DNA of 64,000 nt from Myxococcus dinghuensis (lineage in GTDB: Bacteria > Myxococcota > Myxococcia > Myxococcales > Myxococcaceae): positions 124,001-188,000 of the forward strand of contig NZ_JAKCFB010000004.1 in assembly GCF_024198235.1 (NCBI RefSeq), given 5' to 3'. Positions 39,636 to 47,952 of the stretch are shown piece after piece (the first letter of the stretch is position 1; each line of letters begins with the position of its first letter). The translations under genes were made by a program, and so were the position numbers. The notes beneath the pieces were generated by a model. The model had not been told where the DNA came from. It worked only from the letters and a program-made list of their open reading frames with translations, and ran no database searches.

Positions 39636-40430
39636 GTGGCCAAGTACCCCAGCATCAGCCTCTTCCTTCCCGCCTGGAACGAGGAGGACTACGTCGAACG
39701 CGCGGTGAGCCGGGCGCTCGACGTGCTCCCCCGCCTGACGGACGACTTCGAAATCATCATCGTCAACGACGCCTCCACCGACCGGACGAAGGAGCTGGCG
39801 GAGGGGCTGGCGGCGCGCATCCCGCAGCTACGGGTCATCACCCATCCGGTGAACCTGAAGCTGGGCGGGGCGATGCGCACGGGGCTGGCGGCGTCGACGA
39901 AGGACATCGTCGTCTACTCCGACATCGACCTGCCGTGGGATTTGCGGGAGCTGGAGCGGGCGCTGCACCTGCTGGACTACCTGGAGGCGGACATGATCTG
40001 CGCCTTCCGGTTCGACCGCACGAGCGAGGGCCCCAAGCGCATCGTCTACTCGTTCGTCTACAACATGCTCATCCGGGCGCTGTTCGACATCCAGATCAAG
40101 GACGTCAACTTCAGCTTCAAGGTGATGCACCGCCGCGTGCTGGAGTCGATGGAGCTCAAGAGCCAGGGCTCGTTCATCGACGCGGAGCTGGTGGTGAAGG
40201 CCATCCGCAAGGGCTTCCGCGTGTTCCAGATGGGCGTGGACTACTTCCCGCGCACGCGCGGCATCTCCACGCTGGCCTCGCCCTCCGTCATCGTGAAGAT
40301 GGTGAAGGAGCTGGTGAAGCTCTACCCGGAGACGCGCTCTCCCGAGCCGCCGGCCCACCCCGTGCGCCTGCCGCCCTCCGTGCAGCCGCTGCGTCCGGCG
40401 TCGCCTCCCGGCCGCGCCGCGCAGGGCTGA
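39636..40430 (+). CDS. Family 2 glycosyltransferase (polyprenyl-phosphate sugar synthase type)
   Basis: This 264-residue GT-A fold enzyme has SLFLPAWNEEDYVERAV, IIIVNDASTDRT (D45) and YSDIDLPWDL with the metal-binding D96-x-D98. There are no clear membrane segments. The pattern fits dolichyl/undecaprenyl-phosphate mannosyl- or glucosyltransferases of GT2. The GTG at 39636 follows GAGG and starts the family N-terminus. It lies 10 bases upstream of a ChbG-like deacetylase, so the pair probably acts on one glycan or glycolipid. Confidence 0.88.
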   Translation: MAKYPSISLFLPAWNEEDYVERAVSRALDVLPRLTDDFEIIIVNDASTDRTKELAEGLAARIPQLRVITHPVNLKLGGAMRTGLAASTKDIVVYSDIDLPWDLRELERALHLLDYLEADMICAFRFDRTSEGPKRIVYSFVYNMLIRALFDIQIKDVNFSFKVMHRRVLESMELKSQGSFIDAELVVKAIRKGFRVFQMGVDYFPRTRGISTLASPSVIVKMVKELVKLYPETRSPEPPAHPVRLPPSVQPLRPASPPGRAAQG

Positions 40431-40440
40431 GCCTTTCCGC

Positions 40441-41289
40441 ATGGCGCGCCCCCTCACGCGCCTCGTGGTGAACGCGGACGACCTGGGCCTGCACCCGTCG
40501 CTGGACGCAGGCATCCTCCGCGCGCACCGCGAGGGCATCGTCACCAGCACCACGCTGCTCGCCATGGGGCCCCACGCCGCCGAGGCCGCCGCGCTCGCGC
40601 GCGCCCAGGGCCTGGCGGTGGGGCTGCACCTGGCGTTGTCCACGCGGCTGCTCCCCGCCGCGCCCGCGCCCACCGTGCCCACGGTGGCCCCCGGAGGCCG
40701 GCTGCGCGCCAGCTGGGCGGACTTCGCGCGGGCCTGGCTCACGGGCCAGGTGCGACGGGACGAGGTCTCGCGCGAGCTGGAGGCGCAGCTGGCGCGGGCC
40801 CGCGACCTGGGCGTGGAGGTCGACCACCTGGATGGGCACCAGCACCTGCACCTGCTGCCGGGCATCCGTCCCCTGGTGGAGTCCCTGGCCGCGCGCGAGC
40901 ACCTCCCGTTGCGCTGGCCGGACGCCCTGCCCCGCGCGCCGTGGCTGCGCGCGCCCGGGCCCGCGCTGAAGACGTCGCTCCTGACGGTGCTCGCGAGGCT
41001 GGCGCCCCGGGCGCGCGCGGACGTGCGGCGGGTGAGCGCGGGCGGGGTCTTCGAGGCGGGCCGGCTGGACGAGGCCGCGCTGCTGTCCGCCCTGGACGCG
41101 TTGCCCTCCGGGGACTTCGAGCTGGGGTGCCACCCCGGCGAGGGCACCCCGCATGTCCCCGAGGACCCGGCGTGGCGCTACGGCTGGCAGGCGGAGCTGG
41201 ACGCGCTCACCAGCCCCCGGGTGCGCGCGCGGCTGTCCGAGCGCGGCATCGAGCTGCACTCCTACGGGACGCTCGCCTCCGCGACGTAG
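40441..41289 (+). CDS. ChbG/HpnK (YdjC) family carbohydrate deacetylase
   Basis: This 282-residue protein has the metal motif VVNADDLGLHP (D13, D14), GLHLALS, and DGHQHLHLLPG carrying two histidine ligands. A late GCHPGEG follows. Family members remove N-acetyl groups from chito-oligosaccharides (ChbG) or from hopanoid head groups (HpnK). The glycosyltransferase neighbour and the nearby membrane mannosyltransferase favour a lipid-linked sugar, by inference. Its end overlaps the converging methyltransferase gene by 28 bases. Confidence 0.9.
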   Translation: MARPLTRLVVNADDLGLHPSLDAGILRAHREGIVTSTTLLAMGPHAAEAAALARAQGLAVGLHLALSTRLLPAAPAPTVPTVAPGGRLRASWADFARAWLTGQVRRDEVSRELEAQLARARDLGVEVDHLDGHQHLHLLPGIRPLVESLAAREHLPLRWPDALPRAPWLRAPGPALKTSLLTVLARLAPRARADVRRVSAGGVFEAGRLDEAALLSALDALPSGDFELGCHPGEGTPHVPEDPAWRYGWQAELDALTSPRVRARLSERGIELHSYGTLASAT

Positions 41290-41930
41290 AGCACGTGGGG
41301 CGTGGTGTAGCCCCGCCCCAGGTCCACCACCTCGCGCACGTCGAACCCGGCGCCGGAGAGCAGCGCCGTCATGGCCGCGCGAGGCTTGAGCACCATGCCG
41401 CCGCTGGCCCGCGTGCGCCCCAGCAGCGACACCATCACCCACTCCTGCGCCAGCGCCTTGCGGTGCTTCCAGGAGCCGTCCCCCTCCACCTCCTTCAACA
41501 GGAAGCGGCCACCGGGCTTGAGCAGGCCGCGCACCGTCCGCAGGAAGTCGGGCCAGCGTGGCTCGGGCAGGAGGTACAGCACGTCGCAGACCACCGCCGC
41601 GTCACACGCCCCGGGCAGCGCGGGCGCGAGCGTGGTCTCCACCGTGCCCTCCGACAGGTGGACGTTCGGCAGTCCCCCCAGGGCCCGCCGCGCCCACGCC
41701 ACCTTGCGCGGGTCCGGGTCCACGCCGTGCACGGCGCGCTCCGGAGCCTCCAACGCGAGCAACGCGGACAGGAGCCCGTGGCCACAGCCGATGTCCGCCA
41801 CCACGCCCCTGGGCGCGCGCTCCACCACGGACAGCAGCGGCGCGGAGGAGGCACGCGCGTGGACGTGGAAGCGCTCCGCGGCGGGGAGGCCGGCGTACCG
41901 CGCGAGGGCCTGCTCCAGGAGCGCGCTCAT
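41262..41930 (-). CDS. Class I SAM-dependent methyltransferase
   Basis: This 222-residue enzyme has motif I VADIGCGHGLLSALL, an acidic post-I residue (VHGVDPD), motif II AAVVCDVLYLLP and LLKPGGRFLLKE. Its substrate cannot be named. It shares a 4-base overlap with the upstream membrane mannosyltransferase-like gene, which suggests it modifies the same lipid-linked or surface glycan. Confidence 0.88.
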   Translation of the reverse strand: MSALLEQALARYAGLPAAERFHVHARASSAPLLSVVERAPRGVVADIGCGHGLLSALLALEAPERAVHGVDPDPRKVAWARRALGGLPNVHLSEGTVETTLAPALPGACDAAVVCDVLYLLPEPRWPDFLRTVRGLLKPGGRFLLKEVEGDGSWKHRKALAQEWVMVSLLGRTRASGGMVLKPRAAMTALLSGAGFDVREVVDLGRGYTTPHVLYVAEASVP

Positions 41931-43060
41931 GAGATGTAGTAGTCCGCGCCGAAGGCCCAGGACAACACGAGCAGCGACACCGCGCCCACCGCCAGCGCGC
42001 CGCGCAGGAGCCTCGGGCGCTCACGCAGCAGCATCGCGCCGGTGAGGAAGACGGGGAAGGCCGACAGCAGGTAGCGCCCCATGCCCATGAAGTCCTTCGT
42101 GGACCACGCCGGCAGGCCGACGATGGCCAGCACGTACGCGGCATAGCCCCAGCCCAGCAGCTTGCGCGTGGGCCACACCAGCGCCAGCGCCAGGAAGGTG
42201 AAGAAGGCGTGCGCGGCCAGGCGGAAGGCCTCGCGCTTGTCGGTGGGCGACAGGATGACGCGCTCGAACCAGCTCACCTTGAGCCACGTGTGCCAGCCCG
42301 GCTGCTGGTCCCACCCCGCGGCGCCCTGCACCTTCACGAAGGCGAACGGGTCCCCGAACTGGTGCCACAGGTAGAGCATGTAGCAGCCGAAGCCCAACCC
42401 CGACAGCACGGGGAGGAAGTCCACCACGCCCCACTTCTGCCCCCGCGCGTGCTTCCACTCCAGGCGCCGCACCAGCAGCCCCAGCACCACCGCGGGCGCC
42501 ACCGGCCGCGCCGCCGTGGCCACCGCCGCCACCAGCACCGCGGGCCCCAGGTGCCCCTTCTCCAGCAGCAGGAAGGCCGACACCACCAGCAGGACGAACA
42601 GCGCGTCCGAGTACATGGCGCCGTAGAAGTAGAACGTGAACGGGTACATCGCCATCAGCAGGCCGGCGCTGAGCGAGGTGGGCTCGTCCGCCAGCAGCCG
42701 GGCCCAGCGCGTGAAGAGGAACAGCGCCAGCGGGCCGCACAGGAACGTGATGAGGACGCCCGCCTGGTAGACGTTGGGGCCCAGCGTCTGCACCGCGCGG
42801 ATGAGCAGCGGGTAGAGCGGGAAGAACGCCACCGAGCTCTGCTGCCCCGGCGTGAACTGGTAGCCCTCCTGGGCGATGCGCATGTACCAGCTCGAGTCCC
42901 ACGCCACCCACCCCATGGTGACGTACTCGTCCAGGCGCACGACGGGGTTGTTCGGGTCCTTGTGGAAGTAGCGCCAGGCCCCGGCCCCGGCGGCGGCGCT
43001 GCAGGCGACGACGGCGACGAGGCTGACCCAGGCGATGGTGCGGGACGCGGAGCGGTTCAT
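41927..43060 (-). CDS. Multi-pass glycosyltransferase, PIG-V/Gpi18-like
   Basis: This 377-residue membrane protein has about nine hydrophobic segments. An early luminal-type loop carries WDSSWYMRIAQEGY, followed by VAFFPLYPLLIRAV. These are signatures of GT-C mannosyltransferases of the PIG-V/Gpi18 group, which use polyprenyl-phosphate sugars as donors. A GT2 polyprenyl-phosphate sugar synthase is encoded 1.5 kb away, which could supply the donor. The start ATG is at 43060; no strong ribosome site is obvious. Confidence 0.85.
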   Translation of the reverse strand: MNRSASRTIAWVSLVAVVACSAAAGAGAWRYFHKDPNNPVVRLDEYVTMGWVAWDSSWYMRIAQEGYQFTPGQQSSVAFFPLYPLLIRAVQTLGPNVYQAGVLITFLCGPLALFLFTRWARLLADEPTSLSAGLLMAMYPFTFYFYGAMYSDALFVLLVVSAFLLLEKGHLGPAVLVAAVATAARPVAPAVVLGLLVRRLEWKHARGQKWGVVDFLPVLSGLGFGCYMLYLWHQFGDPFAFVKVQGAAGWDQQPGWHTWLKVSWFERVILSPTDKREAFRLAAHAFFTFLALALVWPTRKLLGWGYAAYVLAIVGLPAWSTKDFMGMGRYLLSAFPVFLTGAMLLRERPRLLRGALAVGAVSLLVLSWAFGADYYIS

Positions 43061-43153
43061 TGGCGGGCGGCAGGCTCCTCGCAGAACGCCGCTCCGGTCA
43101 AGCGCGGGGACGGGAAGCCACCCTCCCGTCCCCTCCCATGACGCGCCGCGCGC

Positions 43154-45385
43154 TCAGCGCGGGTAGAACGTCTTGCCCGTCTTCACCAGGTCCACCAGCA
43201 GCGGCGCGGGCGTGAAGCGCTCCCCCAGCTTGTCCTGGAAGTGCTCCAGCTTGCGCAGCAGCTCGGAGGGCCCCAGCGCGTCCGCGTAGTGGAACGGGCC
43301 GCCGAGGAACGGCGGGAAGCCCAGGCCGAAGATGGCGCCCACGTCGCCGTCGCGCGCGCTGCGGAGGATGCCGTCACCCAGGCAGCGGATTGCCTCGTTC
43401 ACCATCTGCAGCACGAGCCGGTCCGCCATCTCCGTCGCGTCGAAGTGCTGGCGCTCCTTGCCGTGCGGCAGGAGCCCGTAGATGGACGGGTCCACCGTCT
43501 TCTTCTTGCCGCCCTCGTAGAGGTAGAAGCCCTTCTGGCTCTTGCGGCCCAGCCGTCCGTCCGCCACCACCGCGTCCAGCGACTTGGGCGCCGCCATGCG
43601 CTTGCCGAACGCCGCCTCCATGATGGGCCCCACCTTGTGGGCCACGTCGATGCCCACCTCGTCCAGCAGGGTGATGGGGCCCACCGGGAAGCCGAACTCC
43701 ACCAGCGCCTTGTCCAGCGCGGCGATGTCCGCGCCCTCGCCCAGCAGGTGCGCCGCCTCGTTCATGTACGGCGCGAGGATGCGCGAGGTGTAGAAGCCCG
43801 GCCCGTCGTTGACGACGATGACCGTCTTGCCCTGCTTGCGCCCCACCTCCACGCACGTCGCCGTCACCCGGTCCGCGGTGCCCGGGTGGGTGATGATCTC
43901 CAGGAGCGGCATCTTGTGGACCGGGCTGAAGTAGTGCATCCCGATGACCTGCGACGGCCGCTTGCTGCCCTTGGCCAGCTCCGTGATCGGGATGCTGGAC
44001 GTGTTGGACGCGATGATGGCCTGGTCGCCGGTGACGGCCTCCACCTCCGCGAGCACGCGGTGCTTGAGCTTCAGGTCCTCGAACACCGCCTCGATGACGA
44101 GGTCCGCCGACTTGAAGCCGCTGTAGTCCGTGCCCGCGGTGACGCGCGCCTGCTTCGCCGCCGCCTCGCGCCACGTCAGCGAGCGGCGCTTCACGCGCTC
44201 GTCGAGGATGCCCTGCACCTGCTTCAGTGCGCGCGCCACGCCCGCGTCGTCCTTGTCCTTCACGCGCACCTGCGCGCCCTGGAGCACGCCAGTCACGTAG
44301 GCGATGCCGCCGCCCATCAGCCCGCCGCCGAGCACGGCCACCTTCTTCACCTCGCGCGGCTTCACGCTGGCGTTGGAGGTGCCGTTCTCCTTCTTCAGCG
44401 CCGTCGTCGCGAAGAAGACCTCCACCAGCCGCCGCGACACGTCCGACACCACCAGCTCGCCGAACGCCTGGGCCTCCGCCTCCAGGCCCGCCTTGCGCCC
44501 GGACTCCAGGCCCACGCGCACGACCTGGAGCGCCTTCTCCGGCGCGGGGTACTTGCCGCGCGTCTTCTTCAACAGCTGCTTGCGCGCCTGGTCGAAGAGC
44601 AGCTTGCGGCCGAGCGGGTTGTCCTCCAGCGCGACCTCCGCCCACAGCTCCTTGTCCGCCAGCCCCTGGAAGAAGCCCGCCAGCCCCTTGCCGCGGGTGG
44701 CCGCCGCCTTCAGGCCCTGGTGCGAGCGCTCCGGCACGAGCGTGCCCTCCGCCAGCTCCCGCGCGCGCTTGAGCGCGACGGCGCGGAGGATGGGCACCGG
44801 CACCACCTCGTCGACGATGCCCAGCTTGCGCGCCTTCGACGGCTTGACGCTCTTGCCCGTCAGGATGAGGTCCAGCGCCGCCTGCGCGCCGATGAGCGCC
44901 GGCAGCCGCTGCGTGCCGCCCGCGCCCGGAATCAGGCCCAGCTGCACCTCCGGAAGACCCAGCGTCGTCTTCGGGCTGTCGGTGGCGATGCGGTAGTGGC
45001 ACGCCAGCGCCCACTCCAACCCGCCGCCCAGGCACGCGCCGTGGATGGCCGCGACCACGGGCTTGGGGAAGGCCTCCAGCCGGTCGAAGGCCACCTGCCC
45101 GTCGCGGCTCATCGTGGCCGCCTCCTCCGCGCTGCGCAGCGTCTGGAGGTAGTCGATCTTCGCCCCGGCGACGAAGCTGTCCTTCTTGCCGGAGACGAAG
45201 ACCACCGCCTTCACGTCCGCGTCACGCTCCGCGCGCTCCATCAGCAGCGTGAAGGCGCTCCCCACCTCCGGTGACAGCGTGTTGACGGGGGAGTCCGGCA
45301 GGTCGAAGGAGACGACGGCGACGCCGTCCTCCACCTGGAAGGAGAAGCCCTGCTTCGCCTCGAGTGCCTCGAGTTTGATGGCCAT
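43154..45385 (-). CDS. fadJ: Fatty-acid oxidation multifunctional protein (enoyl-CoA hydratase / 3-hydroxyacyl-CoA dehydrogenase)
   Basis: This 743-residue FadJ/FadB-type protein has a crotonase domain (about 15-200; GACLGGGLEWALACHYR, GLIPGAGGTQRLP) that hydrates enoyl-CoA. The dehydrogenase fold starts with VAVLGGGLMGGGIA (about 315) and has SNTSSIPIT, catalytic His in GMHYFSPVHKM and NDGPGFYTSRI. A C-terminal helical domain follows. With the thiolase it completes beta-oxidation. The ATG at 45385 overlaps the thiolase stop by one base. An apparent upstream extension of the frame is antisense-type filler and was dropped. Confidence 0.95.
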   Translation of the reverse strand: MAIKLEALEAKQGFSFQVEDGVAVVSFDLPDSPVNTLSPEVGSAFTLLMERAERDADVKAVVFVSGKKDSFVAGAKIDYLQTLRSAEEAATMSRDGQVAFDRLEAFPKPVVAAIHGACLGGGLEWALACHYRIATDSPKTTLGLPEVQLGLIPGAGGTQRLPALIGAQAALDLILTGKSVKPSKARKLGIVDEVVPVPILRAVALKRARELAEGTLVPERSHQGLKAAATRGKGLAGFFQGLADKELWAEVALEDNPLGRKLLFDQARKQLLKKTRGKYPAPEKALQVVRVGLESGRKAGLEAEAQAFGELVVSDVSRRLVEVFFATTALKKENGTSNASVKPREVKKVAVLGGGLMGGGIAYVTGVLQGAQVRVKDKDDAGVARALKQVQGILDERVKRRSLTWREAAAKQARVTAGTDYSGFKSADLVIEAVFEDLKLKHRVLAEVEAVTGDQAIIASNTSSIPITELAKGSKRPSQVIGMHYFSPVHKMPLLEIITHPGTADRVTATCVEVGRKQGKTVIVVNDGPGFYTSRILAPYMNEAAHLLGEGADIAALDKALVEFGFPVGPITLLDEVGIDVAHKVGPIMEAAFGKRMAAPKSLDAVVADGRLGRKSQKGFYLYEGGKKKTVDPSIYGLLPHGKERQHFDATEMADRLVLQMVNEAIRCLGDGILRSARDGDVGAIFGLGFPPFLGGPFHYADALGPSELLRKLEHFQDKLGERFTPAPLLVDLVKTGKTFYPR

Positions 45386-46686
45386 CACGCACGCTCCAGG
45401 ACCACCACGGCGCCCAGGCCGCCGGCGGCGCAGACGGTGCACATCACCGTGTTCTTGTTCCGACGCTTCAACTCGTTGAGGGCCTGGGTGACGATGCGCG
45501 CCCCCGTGGCTCCGAAGGGGTGCCCCAGCGCGATGGAGCCGCCCGTCACGTTCAGCCGGTCCCGGTCCACCTCGCCCACCGGCGCGCTCCAGCCCGCCTT
45601 CTTCGCGAAGGTGGGCGACGCCAGCGCCTGCAGGTTGCTCGCCACCTGCGCGGCGAACGCCTCGTGCATCTCCACCAGGTCGATGTCCGCCAGCGACATG
45701 CCCGCGCGCTTGAGCGCCGTGGGCACCGCGTACACCGGCCCCTGCAGCAACTGGTCCCCCGGGTCCGTGGCCGCGTAGGCGTGCGAGCGCAGGTAGCCCA
45801 GCGGCTCGTAGCCCAGCGCCCGGGCGCGCTCCTCGCTCATCAGCAGCAGCGCCGCGGCCCCGTCCGTCAGCGGCGACGCGTTGCCCGCGGTGACGGTGCC
45901 GTACTTGCGGTCGAACACCGGCTTGAGCTTGCCCAGCGCCTCCAGGGTGCTGTCCTCGCGGATGATGTTGTCGCGCGACGCCGTCTCGTCGAACCGCGGC
46001 GGCACCGCGACGTGCATCACCTCGTTGTCGAAGCGGCCGTCCTTCCACGCCGCCGCCGCGTTGCGGTGCGACGCCAGCGCGATGCGGTCCTGCTCCTCGC
46101 GGGAGATGCCGTTCTCCTTCGCCATCTTCTCCGCGCTCTCCCCCATCGACAGGCCCGTGGAGTACTCCGCGATGGCGGGCGGCACCGGCACCAGGTCCTG
46201 CGCCTTGAGCTTCTGGAAGGGCCTGAGCTTCTCCGGCAGCGAGCGCCCCTTGGACGCCGCCGCCAGCGCGTGCGCCAGCGGCCGGCTGGTGAACACCGGC
46301 GGGTCCGACATGGCCTCCGTGCCACCGGCGATGGCCACGTCCACCTCGCCCACCGAAATCGCGTTGGCCGCCGTCGTCATCGCCTGGATGGACGTCGCGC
46401 ACGCGCGCGTCACCGTCACCGCCTCCACCTTCATGGGCAGGCCCGCCGCGATGACCACCTCGCGCGCGATGGACGGCCCCGTCAGCGTGGGAATCACCTG
46501 ACCGAAGACGAGCTGGTCGATGAGGTTCGGGTCGATGTCCGAGCGCTGCACCAGCTCCTGCACCACCATGCGCCCCAGGTCGAGCGCGGTGAGCCCGGAG
46601 AACACGGTGCCCGCCTTGACGAACGGGGTCCGCAGGCCGCGGACGATGGCCACCCGCTTGTGGCCGTTGCGCTTCTCGCTTGCCAT
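45385..46686 (-). CDS. fadI: Acetyl-CoA acyltransferase (thiolase)
   Basis: This 433-residue thiolase has nucleophile C96 (TRACATS), HEAFAAQ, GHPFGATGARI and the second catalytic cysteine C419 in CAAGGLGA. It cleaves 3-ketoacyl-CoA with CoA in beta-oxidation. Its length and the order fadI-fadJ resemble the E. coli anaerobic pair. AGGAGG lies about 11 bases before the ATG. Upstream is a promoter with a palindrome that could bind a fatty-acid regulator. Confidence 0.95.
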   Translation of the reverse strand: MASEKRNGHKRVAIVRGLRTPFVKAGTVFSGLTALDLGRMVVQELVQRSDIDPNLIDQLVFGQVIPTLTGPSIAREVVIAAGLPMKVEAVTVTRACATSIQAMTTAANAISVGEVDVAIAGGTEAMSDPPVFTSRPLAHALAAASKGRSLPEKLRPFQKLKAQDLVPVPPAIAEYSTGLSMGESAEKMAKENGISREEQDRIALASHRNAAAAWKDGRFDNEVMHVAVPPRFDETASRDNIIREDSTLEALGKLKPVFDRKYGTVTAGNASPLTDGAAALLLMSEERARALGYEPLGYLRSHAYAATDPGDQLLQGPVYAVPTALKRAGMSLADIDLVEMHEAFAAQVASNLQALASPTFAKKAGWSAPVGEVDRDRLNVTGGSIALGHPFGATGARIVTQALNELKRRNKNTVMCTVCAAGGLGAVVVLERA

Positions 46687-46718
46687 GAGTGCCTCACCCT
46701 CCTACGTCGAGTGAAGCC

Positions 46719-46748
46719 CATCTAACGAGCGGTGCTGCGTCGCGTCAA
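46719..46748 (-). promoter_or_regulatory. Promoter of fadIJ
   Basis: On the minus strand TTGACG (46748-46743), an 18-base spacer and TAGATG (46724-46719) lie 32 bases before the fadI ATG. Confidence 0.55.
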
Positions 46749-46751
46749 CGT

Positions 46752-46775
46752 CGGATTGACTCAAAAATCAATCCG
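46752..46775. promoter_or_regulatory. Operator-like palindrome upstream of fadIJ
   Basis: CGGATTGA and TCAATCCG, separated by CTCAAAAA, form a perfect 8-bp inverted repeat just upstream of the -35 box. A further CAATCCG half-site follows at 46779-46785. This suggests a dimeric TetR- or FadR-like regulator, as is common for fatty-acid degradation genes. Confidence 0.6.
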
Positions 46776-46905
46776 CGACAATCCGACAGACGCCGGCCCG
46801 CGCTCCGAGGGGGCGGGCGAGTCTGTTCCCAGGAGGGCGCGCTCGCGCCACCTCCCCGCGGTGCGAGGCCCGCGTCCAGGAGCGGACACTCGCCTCGGGT
46901 GGGGA

Positions 46906-47952
46906 CTACGGCGTGAGCGTGCCGGCGCGCAGCGCGGCGCCGTGCCGGTGCACGGCGTCCACCACGAACTTCGCGGCGTCCGGGTCCGTGGGCGGGAGGA
47001 TGCCGTGGCCCAGGTTGAAGATGTGCCCCACGGGCCCGGCGCGCCGGAGGATGTCACGCACGCGGCCGTCCAGCTCCTCGCGCGGCAGGAACAGGTGCAG
47101 CGGGTCCAGGTTGCCCTGCACGGCCACGTCCGGGCCCAGCACGCGCCGGCCCTCGTCCATGGGCAGGGTCCAGTCCAGGCCCACCACGTCCGCGCCCGTG
47201 CCCTTCAGGAGCGACAGGTGCGTGGACATGCCCACGCCGAAGACGATGACGGGCACGCCCGTGGCCTGCAGCTCGGACACCATGCGCTTCAGGTACGGGA
47301 TGCAGAAGCGCTCGTAGTCCCACGGCGACAGCTCGCCGCCCCACGAGTCGAAAATCTGGACGATGCTCGCGCCCGCCTCCACCTGCATCTTCAGGTAGGG
47401 GATGAGCGTGTCGGTGAGCTTGGAGAACAGCTGGTGCGCGAGCGCGGGCTGCTCGAACATCAGCCGCTTGATGAGGATGTAGCTCTTGGAGCCGCCGCCC
47501 TCCACCATGTACGCGGCCAGCGTGAAGGGCGCGCCCGCGAAGCCGATGACGGGCACGGAGTCGTTGAGCGCCTTGCGCGTGCGGCGGATGGCCTCCGCCA
47601 CGAAGCCCGTGCCCTGCACCGGGTCCGGCACGCCGAGCCGCGCGATGTCCGCCGCCGTGCGCACCGGCTCCGGGAAGTGCGGCCCCTTGTCGCCCAGCTC
47701 CAGCGTGATTCCCATCGCCTCCACGGGGATGAGGATGTCGGAGAAGATGATGGCCGCGTCCACGCCCAGGCGCGTCACCGGCTGCACCGTCACCTCGGCC
47801 GCCAGGTCCGGGTGCTTGCACAGGTCCAGGAAGGCGATGTTGCCGCGGATGGCCCGGTACTCGGGCAGGTAGCGGCCGGCCTGGCGCATCAGCCACACCG
47901 GGGTGGTGTCCGTGGGTTGGCGGCGCGCGGCGCGGAGGAGTCGGTCGTTCAC
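46906..47952 (-). CDS. hemE: Uroporphyrinogen decarboxylase
   Basis: This 348-residue enzyme decarboxylates uroporphyrinogen III to coproporphyrinogen III in haem synthesis. It has PVWLMRQAGRYLPEYR, AIIFSDILIP, IGFAGAPFTLA, FDSWGGELSP, LGLDW-like GLDWTLPMD and NLGHGILPPT. The start is GTG at 47952, overlapping the stop of the upstream GH13 gene (GTGA), so it appears to be the last gene of a porin-GH13-hemE transcript. No other haem gene is next to it. Confidence 0.97.
   Translation of the reverse strand: MNDRLLRAARRQPTDTTPVWLMRQAGRYLPEYRAIRGNIAFLDLCKHPDLAAEVTVQPVTRLGVDAAIIFSDILIPVEAMGITLELGDKGPHFPEPVRTAADIARLGVPDPVQGTGFVAEAIRRTRKALNDSVPVIGFAGAPFTLAAYMVEGGGSKSYILIKRLMFEQPALAHQLFSKLTDTLIPYLKMQVEAGASIVQIFDSWGGELSPWDYERFCIPYLKRMVSELQATGVPVIVFGVGMSTHLSLLKGTGADVVGLDWTLPMDEGRRVLGPDVAVQGNLDPLHLFLPREELDGRVRDILRRAGPVGHIFNLGHGILPPTDPDAAKFVVDAVHRHGAALRAGTLTP

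Noticed and set aside
43154..46402. A longer start for the fadJ product reaching to 46402
   Set aside because: The extra part lies over fadI in another frame and has no recognisable content. The ATG at 45385 gives the family N-terminus and a one-base overlap with fadI.
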